Below are positions 1-7,910 of a DNA stretch of 64,000 nucleotides, one piece after another; position 1 is the stretch's first letter, and the number at the start of each line of letters is the position of its first letter. Both the position numbers and the translations under genes were made by a program. A model generated the notes under the pieces. The model saw only the letters and a list, made by a program, of their open reading frames with translations, was not told the origin of the DNA and ran no database searches. The DNA is from Bacillota bacterium (GTDB lineage Bacteria; Bacillota_A; Clostridia; Christensenellales; Aristaeellaceae), in NCBI GenBank assembly GCA_023421735.1, contig JAEZSP010000001.1, forward strand, positions 1 through 64,000, in the 5' to 3' direction.

Positions 1-1
1 A

Positions 2-77
2 TGGAGCGGTAGACGAGACTCGGACTCGCGACCTCCACCTTGGCAAGGTGGCGCTCTACCAGCTGAGCTACTACCGC
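2..77 (-). tRNA. tRNA-Gly (anticodon GCC)
   Basis: Reading the minus strand, a full cloverleaf can be folded: a 7-bp acceptor stem GCGGTAG/CTACCGC, a D-arm, a 5-bp anticodon stem CCACC/GGTGG around the loop TTGCCAA (anticodon GCC), and a T-arm with GTCCGAGTC. A discriminator T and an encoded CCA follow at the 3' end (positions 2-4 on the plus strand). It lies 6 bases downstream of tRNA-Leu, so the two are probably co-transcribed. Confidence 0.95.
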
Positions 78-83
78 ATGGTC

Positions 84-167
84 TGGTGCGGGCGACGAGA
101 CTCGAACTCACACGCCTCACGGCACCAGATCCTAAATCTGGCGCGTCTGCCATTCCGCCACGCCCGC
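84..167 (-). tRNA. tRNA-Leu (anticodon TAG)
   Basis: On the minus strand the acceptor stem GCGGGCG/CGCCCGC encloses a class II tRNA with a long variable arm, as expected for leucine. The anticodon stem CCAGA/TCTGG holds the loop TTTAGGA, giving anticodon TAG. The T-loop contains GTTCGAGTC, and CCA is encoded at positions 84-86. The 152 bases between this gene and the transketolase gene hold only a possible terminator. Confidence 0.95.
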
Positions 168-285
168 ACGCGTACCGTCGGGAGATGGACCGACGACCAG
201 CAAAGACCGAAAATTATTATACCGCTCACGCCATGAATTGTCAATATATTTGCACAAATTTACGTTGCATTACGAAGCTCGTTTT

Positions 286-310
286 GAAGAAGGGGGAAAA
301 TACTCCCCCC
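286..310 (-). terminator. possible terminator of the inositol operon
   Basis: On the minus strand, just after the last gene of the operon, a run of G (305-309) pairs with a run of C (292-296) across an 8-base AT-rich loop, followed by TTCTTC. The stem is short and the T-tract is interrupted, so termination here is plausible but weak. Confidence 0.45.
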
Positions 311-319
311 GTCCGCCAA

Positions 320-1279
320 TCAATCCTTGCGGCTAATCGCCTTTTTGACTTTTTCCGCGATATGCTCCGCCGTCAAACCAAACCGCTTTTGCAGGTAATC
401 CTGCGGACCGACTTCGCCAAATTCATCTTCCACCGCCACGTACTCGACCGGCGTCGGACGATTGAGGCTTAGCGCCTCGGATACGGCGGCATAAAGTCCG
501 CCCACGCGGCTGTGGTTCTCGCAGGTCACGATCGCCCCCGTGCGCGCCGCAGCCTCGATGAGCGCTTCCACGTCAAGGGGTTTCACCGTAAACAGATCAA
601 GCACAGTCGCCTGGATTCCTTCTTGTGAGAGTGCCTCGGCGGCAAGCATCGCCTCGCCGACCATGATCCCGCTCGCTGTGATGGTCACGTCGTCGCCACG
701 TCGCAGCTCGATGGCCTTGCCGATTTCAAAATGTCCGTTCTCGTACATTTTGTATGCCTGTTTCCGACCGACGCGCAGATACTTCACACCTGCGCGATCG
801 GGAAGCTGGCGGAGTACGGACGCGAGCATGGCGGTATCCGCGATGTCGATCACCGTCGAGCCGGGAATCGCGCGATAGAGCGCCATATCCTCAAACGGCA
901 TGTGCGTGCCGCCGTTGAAGGAGGCGCACACGCCGGGATCGGAACCGATCACCGTAATATCGTTTTTTGCATACCCGGCCGACAGGAACACCTGATCGTA
1001 GCACCTGCGCGAGGCAAACGTGCCAAACGTGTGCGCAATGGGCTTGAATCCCGCAGACGCGAGCCCCGACGCGATGCCCATCATGTTTGCTTCCGCGATG
1101 CCGCACTGAATGGCGCGGTCGGGATGCTTTTCGGCGTATTTCGCCGTGCCGATGCAGCTCATGAGGTCGGCATCGAGATAGATGACGTTGGGATCTTGGT
1201 CCAAAAGGGCGGTAATGGTCTCGCCCAGCACGTCCTTGAACGCGCGCGGGTCGAGCTTCCCGTCAAAGACAATTTTCAC
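320..1279 (-). CDS. transketolase, C-terminal (pyrimidine-binding) subunit
   Basis: This 319-residue protein carries the pyrimidine-binding and C-terminal domains of transketolase; with the upstream gene it would form a split thiamine-diphosphate enzyme that moves two-carbon ketol units. Glu63 in the segment IAEANMMG matches the catalytic glutamate that activates the cofactor, and His126 in GGTHMPFED fits the substrate-channel histidine. The GTG start at 1279 overlaps the stop of the N-terminal subunit (GTGA) and has a GAAGGGGG ribosome site, so the longer open frame reaching 1459 is rejected. It is the last gene of the inositol operon. Where canonical enzymes have an EQVR segment this protein has DQVF, a possible change in substrate-phosphate contacts. 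The family is certain; the natural substrate is inferred from context. Confidence 0.9.
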   Translation of the reverse strand: MKIVFDGKLDPRAFKDVLGETITALLDQDPNVIYLDADLMSCIGTAKYAEKHPDRAIQCGIAEANMMGIASGLASAGFKPIAHTFGTFASRRCYDQVFLSAGYAKNDITVIGSDPGVCASFNGGTHMPFEDMALYRAIPGSTVIDIADTAMLASVLRQLPDRAGVKYLRVGRKQAYKMYENGHFEIGKAIELRRGDDVTITASGIMVGEAMLAAEALSQEGIQATVLDLFTVKPLDVEALIEAAARTGAIVTCENHSRVGGLYAAVSEALSLNRPTPVEYVAVEDEFGEVGPQDYLQKRFGLTAEHIAEKVKKAISRKD

Positions 1280-2112
1280 TTCGCATCGCCCCCTTCCAGC
1301 GTCCGCAGCTCCGCCGCAAGATCGGCAATCCAGCGGTCGCACGTCTCGGGCGTCACGTTCATGCTGTGATTGGCGCATGTGTTCATGACCTCGGGAATCC
1401 CCGCACCCTTTACCGTATCCATCACAACGGCATGCGGCTTGCCCGGTATCTCCGCACAATGTGCAATGGCGGCGCGCAAAGCGTCCACATCGTTTCCGTT
1501 TACCTTCTGGGTATGAAATCCGAACGCCTCGAATTTCTTTGCGAAGTCGAAGTGCTCCAGAATGTCACAGCAGCAACCGTCGAGCTGCTTTTTATTGTCG
1601 TCAATGAACCAGATCATGTGATCGAGCTTGCGCGCGGCGGCAAACATCGCAGCCTCCCACGCCTGTCCCTCGTTGAGCTCGCCGTCGCCCACGATCAGAT
1701 AGGTCATGCTGTCGCGCCCCTTGAGCCGGTCGCCCAACGCCATGCCGACCGCGAGCGACGTTCCCTGCCCAAGGGAGCCGGTCGTCATGTCGACGCCCGG
1801 CGTCTTGTTGCGGTCGCAATGGCTGGGGAACTTCGTGCCCGGCTGGTTCAGGGTCTTGATCTCGTCATAGGGGAAAAAGCCCATCAGCGCGAGCGCCGCA
1901 TAAATGGCGGGACCCGCATGCCCCTTGGAGCACACGAGCTTATCCCGCTGAGGCCAATGCGGCTGCGCGGGATCATAGCGCATCACGTCACCGTAGAGCA
2001 CGGCCAAGAGGTCGCACACGCTCAATGAACCGCCCACATGCCCGAATCCGCGCGCCTTGAATTCCTCGACCGCGCCGATGCGGATCTTGGTTGCCAGCAT
2101 CCGTAAATCCAT
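1276..2112 (-). CDS. transketolase, N-terminal (ThDP-binding) subunit
   Basis: This 278-residue protein is the diphosphate-binding half of a split transketolase. Visible signatures are GFGHVGGSLS near residue 25, SKGHAGP near 65, TGSLGQG at 111-117, and the thiamine-diphosphate/Mg motif starting GDGELNEG at 142 and closing near DDNKKQ at 171-176. The length is normal for the N-terminal subunit of two-gene transketolases. It starts 8 bases after the malic enzyme stop and overlaps the C-terminal subunit by 4 bases, so the two are translationally coupled. Split transketolases serve either the pentose phosphate pathway or specialised catabolic routes such as the sulfoquinovose transketolase pathway. 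Its place at the end of an inositol operon suggests a dedicated role. Confidence 0.92.
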   Translation of the reverse strand: MDLRMLATKIRIGAVEEFKARGFGHVGGSLSVCDLLAVLYGDVMRYDPAQPHWPQRDKLVCSKGHAGPAIYAALALMGFFPYDEIKTLNQPGTKFPSHCDRNKTPGVDMTTGSLGQGTSLAVGMALGDRLKGRDSMTYLIVGDGELNEGQAWEAAMFAAARKLDHMIWFIDDNKKQLDGCCCDILEHFDFAKKFEAFGFHTQKVNGNDVDALRAAIAHCAEIPGKPHAVVMDTVKGAGIPEVMNTCANHSMNVTPETCDRWIADLAAELRTLEGGDAK

Positions 2113-2120
2113 CCTGCCTC

Positions 2121-3293
2121 CTATATCCGCGCCACGCCCGAATCGCGCGCCGCCTGCGCCACGGCCTGCGCCACGGCGTCCTTTACGCGCGGGTCAAACG
2201 GCGCGGGGATGATCGATTCCTCATTCAACGCATCCGGATCGACCAGGGAAGCGAGCGCCTCCGCAGCCGCGATCTTCATTTCGTCGTTGATGTCGGACGC
2301 GCGCACGTCAAAGGTGCCGCGGAAGATGCCCGGAAACGCGAGCACATTGTTAATCTGGTTGGGATAATCACTCCGACCGGTCGCAATGACGCGCGCACCG
2401 CCCGCCTTTGCGCCGTCCGGGAAAATTTCCGGCGTGGGGTTTGCGCACGCGAACACGATGGCATCCTTAGCCATGGATTTTACCATTTCCGTTGTAACAG
2501 TGCCGGGCGCCGAAACGCCGATGAACACGTCCGCGCCGACCAGCGCATCCGAAAGCGTGCCCTCTTGCCCGTCGAGATTTGTGACCCCTGCCATTTCATC
2601 CTTAATCGGGTTCATGTGACCGCGGCCCTTATAGATGATGCCAGCACGATCGCAGAGCTTGATGTTCGTGAATCCATATGAGAGAAGAAGCTTCGTGATC
2701 GAGATGGACGCCGCGCCCGCGCCGTTCATGACGATCTTGACGTCTTCTTTCTTCTTCCCGACAACCTTGAGCGCGTTGAGAAGACCCGCAAGCGTCACGA
2801 CCGCCGTGCCGTGCTGGTCGTCGTGAAAAATCGGAATGTCGCACTTTTCCTTGAGCTTTTTTTCGATCTCGAAGCAGCGCGGCGCAGCGATGTCCTCGAG
2901 ATTCACGCCGCCGAACGAGCCGGAGATGAGGTAGACGGTGTTGACGATCTCATCCACGTCCTTGGACTTAATGCACAGGGGAAACGCGTCCACGTCGCCA
3001 AACGATTTAAAAAGTACGCATTTTCCTTCCATAACGGGCATGCCCGCCTCGGGGCCGATGTCGCCGAGTCCGAGCACGGCGGTTCCGTCCGTCACGACCA
3101 GGCACATGTTCCAGCGCCGCGTAAGGTCGTAACTTTTATTGACGTCCTTTTGAATTTCGAGGCAAGGCTGCGCGACGCCCGGGGTATAGGCGAGCGAAAG
3201 ATCCTGCTTACTTTTGGTTGGAACGGTCGCGACGACCTCGATTTTGCCCTTCCATTCGCCGTGGAGCCTGAGTGATTCCTTTGCATAATCCAT
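2121..3293 (-). CDS. malic enzyme (oxaloacetate-decarboxylating malate dehydrogenase)
   Basis: This 390-residue protein matches the short bacterial malic enzymes that convert L-malate to pyruvate and CO2 with reduction of NAD(P). Seen are the N-terminal segment SLAYTPGVA with the catalytic tyrosine (about residue 36), VTDGTAVLGLGDIGPEAGMPVMEGK (residues about 68-92; a catalytic lysine lies here), FHDDQHGTA with the metal-binding aspartates (about 155-163), and a Rossmann motif NGAGAAS (about 190). The ATG directly abuts the stop of the racemase gene and has an AGGAGG site. In this operon it would take the malate made by the GAPDH/PGK/LarA set to pyruvate. NAD versus NADP preference cannot be judged safely by eye. 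Confidence 0.93.
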   Translation of the reverse strand: MDYAKESLRLHGEWKGKIEVVATVPTKSKQDLSLAYTPGVAQPCLEIQKDVNKSYDLTRRWNMCLVVTDGTAVLGLGDIGPEAGMPVMEGKCVLFKSFGDVDAFPLCIKSKDVDEIVNTVYLISGSFGGVNLEDIAAPRCFEIEKKLKEKCDIPIFHDDQHGTAVVTLAGLLNALKVVGKKKEDVKIVMNGAGAASISITKLLLSYGFTNIKLCDRAGIIYKGRGHMNPIKDEMAGVTNLDGQEGTLSDALVGADVFIGVSAPGTVTTEMVKSMAKDAIVFACANPTPEIFPDGAKAGGARVIATGRSDYPNQINNVLAFPGIFRGTFDVRASDINDEMKIAAAEALASLVDPDALNEESIIPAPFDPRVKDAVAQAVAQAARDSGVARI

Positions 3294-4556
3294 TTAAAGT
3301 TCCTCCTGATCGATGACTTGGGGGAGCGTTGATCCGCCGTATGGCATGGAGATGACCGTGGCGTCCCGTCCGCACTTGGCAAACGCCGCGTCGAGCGCCG
3401 CCTGTGCCGTTGCGAAGGGGACAAGGAATATGTCCTTGACGAAATCCGGCTGAAGTTCACTCACCAGGTAGATGTCCGCCGTCTCGAGCACCATGGCGAT
3501 CGCCGCCGCCTTGTGCCCGCCGAGTTGAAAATCGCACCGGATGCGCTCGATCATGGACTGCGGCGACGGGGACTCGGTCATCCACCGTTCGAATGTCTCC
3601 TCGCCCAATCCCTCGCGGCAGGAGCCGATGAGAATCACGATTCCGCCGCGTTTGACCGCGTGCTTGGCGTTATCGAGCGCCTTCTGGGTCTGATAAAGGT
3701 TCAAATCCTTGGGTGCGCCGCCCTGGGAAACGAGCACGATGTCCGCGCGGGTGCTGATTTTTTTGAGATACAGCTTGTCCAGAAACGCGCAACCGGCGCG
3801 GTGCGCCAATACCGCGTCGCCCGCTACCGCGCGGATGATCTTTTTGTGCTCGTCGAGCACGACATTCACGATGAAGTCGATGCCGCACAGCGCAGCCGCC
3901 TCCTCGATATCCTCGCGGATGGGATTTCCCGCGAGTTTGCCCGCGTGTGCCGCCTGTTCCACCATGCGCGAATGGTTTTTCTGGATCGCCGCGCGCGTCG
4001 AAACGCCCGGCATGATGGCCTTTGCGCCGCCGGAATAACCGGCGAAATAGTGAAACTCGATGTTTCCCAGGCAAATCCTGCGATCCGCCTGCGCAACGAC
4101 GCGCGTGATGTCAACCGGCGTGCCGTTTTTCGTCTCGCCGAGGTGAACACAATCCGCCGGATCGGAATCCACACACCGAATTTCCGAAAACGCGCGCGCG
4201 CCCGCGAGCTTCTCCATCTCCGCCGCACTGTGTTTCCTGTGGCTGCCGAGCGCGAACACGAGCGTGATGTCTTCCGGCTTCACACCCGCCTCATAAAGCG
4301 CGTCAAGAAGCAGCGGCATGACCAGATATGACGGCATGGGGCGCGTCATGTCGCTTGTCGCCACGGCGATCTTCTCGCCGGGTTTCACGATCTGCGAAAG
4401 GCGCGGCGTGCCAATGGGATTTTGAAGCGCGTCCGCAACCGCCTCTTGACCAGTCAACCCTAATTCTACCACATTCGGGGTCAGGATTTCCAGCACATTT
4501 TGATCTGGAAGCGTCACAATCTGCTCCCCGTCGCCGTATCCAAACGAAAGACGCAT
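3294..4556 (-). CDS. LarA-family nickel-dependent 2-hydroxyacid racemase/epimerase
   Basis: This 420-residue protein belongs to the lactate racemase LarA superfamily (DUF2088), whose members interconvert stereoisomers of 2-hydroxyacids with a nickel-pincer nucleotide. Residues at the expected places are Arg72 in SDMTRP, His106 in GSHRKH, His169 in FHYFAGYSGGAK, Lys179 in the same motif and His195 in KNHSRM; these correspond closely to the catalytic and nickel-binding set of LarA. The start is the ATG at 4556, preceded by GGAGGGC inside the end of the PGK-type gene; the longer frame to 4601 has no such site. Malate racemases are known in this superfamily, and its neighbours make malate the best guess. 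LarB, LarC and LarE, which build the cofactor, are not in the window and must be elsewhere if it is active. Confidence 0.88.
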   Translation of the reverse strand: MRLSFGYGDGEQIVTLPDQNVLEILTPNVVELGLTGQEAVADALQNPIGTPRLSQIVKPGEKIAVATSDMTRPMPSYLVMPLLLDALYEAGVKPEDITLVFALGSHRKHSAAEMEKLAGARAFSEIRCVDSDPADCVHLGETKNGTPVDITRVVAQADRRICLGNIEFHYFAGYSGGAKAIMPGVSTRAAIQKNHSRMVEQAAHAGKLAGNPIREDIEEAAALCGIDFIVNVVLDEHKKIIRAVAGDAVLAHRAGCAFLDKLYLKKISTRADIVLVSQGGAPKDLNLYQTQKALDNAKHAVKRGGIVILIGSCREGLGEETFERWMTESPSPQSMIERIRCDFQLGGHKAAAIAMVLETADIYLVSELQPDFVKDIFLVPFATAQAALDAAFAKCGRDATVISMPYGGSTLPQVIDQEEL

Positions 4557-4557
4557 C

Positions 4558-5817
4558 TCAGTTGCCCTCCGCAAACGCATGCGCCGCATGTCGCAGCGCA
4601 CGCACGACGGGCAATTCTTCGCCCGTCAGAAACCGGATGAGCGCGCCGCCGCCGGTACACACATAGCCGATCTTGCCTTCGAGCTTATATTTGCGCGTCG
4701 CGGTCACGCTGTCGCCGCCACCCACGACCGTGTATGCTTGCGTCTCGGCAAGCGCCTCCCACACGGTTTTCGTGCCCATCTCGGTCTCCGGCTTCTCGAA
4801 TACGCCCATCGGACCGTTGACGAACACCGTCTTTGCCGCGTGGATCACTTCGGCATAATCCCGGGCGCTCTTTTCACCGATGTCGAGTGCTGTAGCGCCT
4901 TCCGGAAGCGCGCCGATATCCGCCGTGCGCCGCGCGCCGTTGTCCAGATATGCGAGGTCGCCGGGCAGGCGTATTTTTGTGCCGTATGTTGCGAGGATGG
5001 CCTTCGAACGCCCGATGAACGGCGCATAGCCCGTCTTTTCAATGAAATCGAGACTCCCCTGCCCCACCTGTGCGCCCTTTGCCGCAAGAAGAATATTCGC
5101 AACCAGTCCGCCCGCAAGCACCGTGTCCGCCACGCCGCTTTTTAGAACCGTCTCCATCATGAGGAAGGCATCCGCTACCTTCGCGCCGCCGAGCACGAAG
5201 ACGCAGGGCTTTTGCGGGCTTTCCATCAGTTCCGAGATCACGCAGTATTCCTTCTCGAAAAGCCGCCCCATGGCGCTGGGCAATACCTGCTCGAAGCCGC
5301 ACAGACTGGGCTGATCGCGGTGCGCGGCAGCAAAGGCGTCGCACACGTAAAGATCCGCAAGCGGCGCAAGCTTCATCACCACCTGCGTCTGCGCCTGCTG
5401 CTCGTGCGTGAGTTGAAGCTTTTGCTCGAAGAGGGTCTGTTCCTCCGCACAGAAGCGCACGTTATCAAGAAGCAGAATCTCTCCCGGCCCAAGCGCGCGA
5501 ATTGCGTCCCGCGCCGCCGGGCCGCACACGTCGTCCACGAACTTGACTTCCCGTTCGAGAAGCCGCGTCAGTACCTGCGCGTGCGGCGCGGTGGTATAGT
5601 AATTCTGATATTCGATGTCGCTGCCCTGATGCGCGAGCAGCACCAGCTTTGCCCCGCGCTGCGCGAGCTCGCGCACGGTGGGCACGCAGGCCTCGATGCG
5701 CGCGGTGCTCTTGAGCGTGCCGGTCGCGCGGTCAACGGGCTGGTTGATGTCCACCCGGCACAAGACCGTCCTGTTCGTCACGTCGATCTCGTCCAATGTG
5801 CGGATGCCGAAGCGCAT
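4558..5817 (-). CDS. phosphoglycerate kinase-family protein, archaeal type, altered substrate site
   Basis: This 419-residue protein is a phosphoglycerate kinase homologue resembling archaeal forms (motifs LLAHQG, ILLLDNVRF, CDAFAAAHR). Conserved substrate residues are Asp23 and Asn25 in RVDINQP, Arg40, His63, Arg121 and the AAHR arginine. However the arginine that normally follows HQG or HLG (the HxGRP motif, which contacts the 3-phosphate of the substrate) is Ser66 here, and the loop after it is rebuilt. The glycine-rich nucleotide segment VVGGGDSV and the TGGGA near the C-terminus are intact. The ATG at 5817 sits 8 bases after GGGAG. It lies between the GAPDH-type and LarA-type genes. It is probably an acyl-phosphate kinase for a non-phosphorylated acid rather than, or besides, the glycolytic enzyme. 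Confidence 0.85.
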   Translation of the reverse strand: MRFGIRTLDEIDVTNRTVLCRVDINQPVDRATGTLKSTARIEACVPTVRELAQRGAKLVLLAHQGSDIEYQNYYTTAPHAQVLTRLLEREVKFVDDVCGPAARDAIRALGPGEILLLDNVRFCAEEQTLFEQKLQLTHEQQAQTQVVMKLAPLADLYVCDAFAAAHRDQPSLCGFEQVLPSAMGRLFEKEYCVISELMESPQKPCVFVLGGAKVADAFLMMETVLKSGVADTVLAGGLVANILLAAKGAQVGQGSLDFIEKTGYAPFIGRSKAILATYGTKIRLPGDLAYLDNGARRTADIGALPEGATALDIGEKSARDYAEVIHAAKTVFVNGPMGVFEKPETEMGTKTVWEALAETQAYTVVGGGDSVTATRKYKLEGKIGYVCTGGGALIRFLTGEELPVVRALRHAAHAFAEGN

Positions 5818-5830
5818 CTGACTCACTCCC

Positions 5831-6865
5831 TTATTTGAAGTTCCCGATGCCGAGATACTTATTCGTCTCGGCGGTGCCCGCTTCGCGGGTCGTCTGCATC
5901 TTCATCGCGGCACGGATTCCGTCCATGGTCTCCGGGATGGTGACGGATTCCTGCGGGATGTTGATGGCGTACATGATGTCGTTTCCGGTCTCAACCACGC
6001 TATCCGCCCACAGCCCGACCTCGTACATGTCGCCGCGCGGATGGCCCAGGTCGCGCGCATACTTGAAGAAGCTCGCGTTACCCAAAAAGCCCTCGTCGAT
6101 GGTGACCACACGGATGCGCGGATGCTTCTGGAAGCAGGCGATCGCCGCATCCCTCGGTATTTTTTTGCCGTCCTTGCCGCTTGCGACGACCGTGATGATG
6201 TGCCCGTGGGTCACGGGGGTGTGGATGAGAATGCCGGTCGCCTCGACGTGCGGCATGATGGTCATGAGATCGACCGCCTGATGACTGGGCGCCTTGTCCA
6301 TCTGAAGCGCGTTCGTCAGTCCGCGGTGGTAATCGCCCGGGTCGGCCACGCGGCGCACGATGGTGATCGCGACCTTCGAGATGCCGAATGTGCGGTCGAG
6401 CGCGTCCACGGTGCGGATGAGGCCCGTGGTATTGCAGCTCGTAAGCTTGAGATAGTCCGCGCCGACGCCCTTTTCGTAGTTCGCATAGCCGTGGAAAAAC
6501 ACGTCCGCGACGGAATTCTTTTCGCCGCCCTGGAAGATGGCCTTCACACCCGCCTTCTCATAAAGCGCCTTGTTTTTCACGCCCACGCCGCCGGGCGACG
6601 AGTCGAGCATGACGTCCACCTTGGATATGAGATCCTCAAACGTGCCCGCAACCGGAATGCCCAGCGCATCAAACTGCGCCTTGTCCGCCCCCGCAACCAG
6701 ATACAGGTCGTAGGGCATGCCCTTTTCCTTGAGCGCACGGATCGCCAGCGTGGGTGCCAAATCCGCCACACCCACCAATTCCATATCGCCCTGCAGCGCC
6801 ACGCCGTCCGCGAGCCTCTGCCCAATGGTACCGTATCCCGCGACGCCGACTTTGATTTTCTTCAT
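5831..6865 (-). CDS. type II (archaeal-type) glyceraldehyde-3-phosphate dehydrogenase family protein
   Basis: This 344-residue protein is homologous to the archaeal phosphorylating glyceraldehyde-3-phosphate dehydrogenase, not to the usual bacterial GapA. Seen are the Rossmann motif GYGTIG (10-15), PGGVGVKNK (91-99), the catalytic Cys144 in SCNTTGL, and His195 in PSHQAVD. Asp35 stands where archaeal enzymes have a KT.P loop for the NADP phosphate, which points to NAD. Segments that usually bind substrate phosphate read RRVADP, HRGLTNA and PSHQAVD, against the RRAADP, KKGP.NA and PSHHGPD I recall for archaeal enzymes. The start has an AGGAGG site 12 bases after iolG. Together with the PGK-type gene it would form an aldehyde oxidation and substrate-level phosphorylation pair; its aldehyde is probably not glyceraldehyde 3-phosphate. 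Confidence 0.88.
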   Translation of the reverse strand: MKKIKVGVAGYGTIGQRLADGVALQGDMELVGVADLAPTLAIRALKEKGMPYDLYLVAGADKAQFDALGIPVAGTFEDLISKVDVMLDSSPGGVGVKNKALYEKAGVKAIFQGGEKNSVADVFFHGYANYEKGVGADYLKLTSCNTTGLIRTVDALDRTFGISKVAITIVRRVADPGDYHRGLTNALQMDKAPSHQAVDLMTIMPHVEATGILIHTPVTHGHIITVVASGKDGKKIPRDAAIACFQKHPRIRVVTIDEGFLGNASFFKYARDLGHPRGDMYEVGLWADSVVETGNDIMYAINIPQESVTIPETMDGIRAAMKMQTTREAGTAETNKYLGIGNFK

Positions 6866-6877
6866 GTTTTTATCCTC

Positions 6878-7894
6878 CTAACCCTGTACTTTGACGGGCG
6901 CGCCGCCCCTTTTCACCGATTCGTTTGCCGCCATGGCGATCAGGATCGGCTTCAGTCCGTCCACCGCGCCCACGAGCGTCTCGCCGCCATTCAGGCAGGC
7001 GTCGACGAATCCCTTCTCCTCGGTGACAAACGCGTCGTTGTACCGCTCAAGGAAGAACCACAGGGGCTTTTCCTTTTCCACGCGCTCCGCCGTATAGTAA
7101 GTCGTGTTGTTGGCGGTCTCATTTTCTGCCGAAATCATGCCCTTCGAACCAAACACCTCGACCCGCTGGTCATAGCCATACACCGCCTGGCGGCTGTTGT
7201 CGATGACGCCGAGCGCGCCGTTTTCAAAGCGGAGCGAGATGACGCAAGTGTCGATGTCCCCGGCCTTTCCGATCTCCGGGTTGACAAGGCATGCGCCGAA
7301 CACCGAGACCTCGGAAACTTCGCTTCCGGAGAGATAGCGCGCCATGTCGAAATCGTGGATGGTCATGTCCATGAAGATGCCGCCCGAGACCTTGACATAC
7401 GAAATCGGCGGCGCTTCCGGATCGCGGGATGTAATCTTGATGATCTGCACATCGCCCACGCCGCCGTTTTTGACGACCTCGCGCACATGCTTGAAGTTGC
7501 GGTCAAACCGCCTGTTGAAGCCCACCTGATACTTGACGCCTGCCTTTTTGACCTCGGCAAGCACGACCTTGACCTTCTCGATGTCGTGGTCAATGGGTTT
7601 TTCGCAAAAGATGTGCTTCCCCGCGCGCGCAGCTTCGATGGAGATGGGCGAATGGGTGTCCGTCGAGGAGCAGATGAATACCGCTTCGATCTGCGGGTCG
7701 CCGAGAATTTCGCGGTAGTCCGCACACGCCTTCGGGATACCGAGCCTGTCCGCCAGTGCGCGCGCAGCGTCGATGTTCACATCCGAAACGCAGACGACCT
7801 CCGCGCCCGGAACGAGATTTACGAGGTTCGCCGCGTGCAGCTTGCCGATGCGCCCCGCGCCGATGATGCCGATTTTGAGCGATTTTTCAGACAT
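6878..7894 (-). CDS. iolG: myo-inositol 2-dehydrogenase (Gfo/Idh/MocA family)
   Basis: This 338-residue protein oxidises myo-inositol to scyllo-inosose (2-keto-myo-inositol) with NAD. It has the N-terminal GAGRIG Rossmann motif (12-17), an acidic Asp38 at the end of the second strand consistent with NAD, Lys99 in the EKP motif, and GIFMDMTIHDFDMARYL (about 168-184) with the catalytic Asp and His pair typical of inositol dehydrogenases. The second of two possible ATGs (7894) is chosen because AGGAGG lies about 6 bases before it but touches the first. It sits 16 bases after iolD and catalyses the first step of the pathway encoded by the operon. Gfo/Idh enzymes vary in substrate, so the name rests on motif and context together. 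Confidence 0.9.
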   Translation of the reverse strand: MSEKSLKIGIIGAGRIGKLHAANLVNLVPGAEVVCVSDVNIDAARALADRLGIPKACADYREILGDPQIEAVFICSSTDTHSPISIEAARAGKHIFCEKPIDHDIEKVKVVLAEVKKAGVKYQVGFNRRFDRNFKHVREVVKNGGVGDVQIIKITSRDPEAPPISYVKVSGGIFMDMTIHDFDMARYLSGSEVSEVSVFGACLVNPEIGKAGDIDTCVISLRFENGALGVIDNSRQAVYGYDQRVEVFGSKGMISAENETANNTTYYTAERVEKEKPLWFFLERYNDAFVTEEKGFVDACLNGGETLVGAVDGLKPILIAMAANESVKRGGAPVKVQG

Positions 7895-7910
7895 ATCCAT
7901 GCCTCCTGCC

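Noticed and set aside
1280..1459. Sixty-codon upstream extension of the transketolase C-terminal subunit
   Set aside because: It overlaps the N-terminal subunit in another frame and encodes no family sequence; the GTG at 1279 has a ribosome site and a four-base overlap with the upstream stop.
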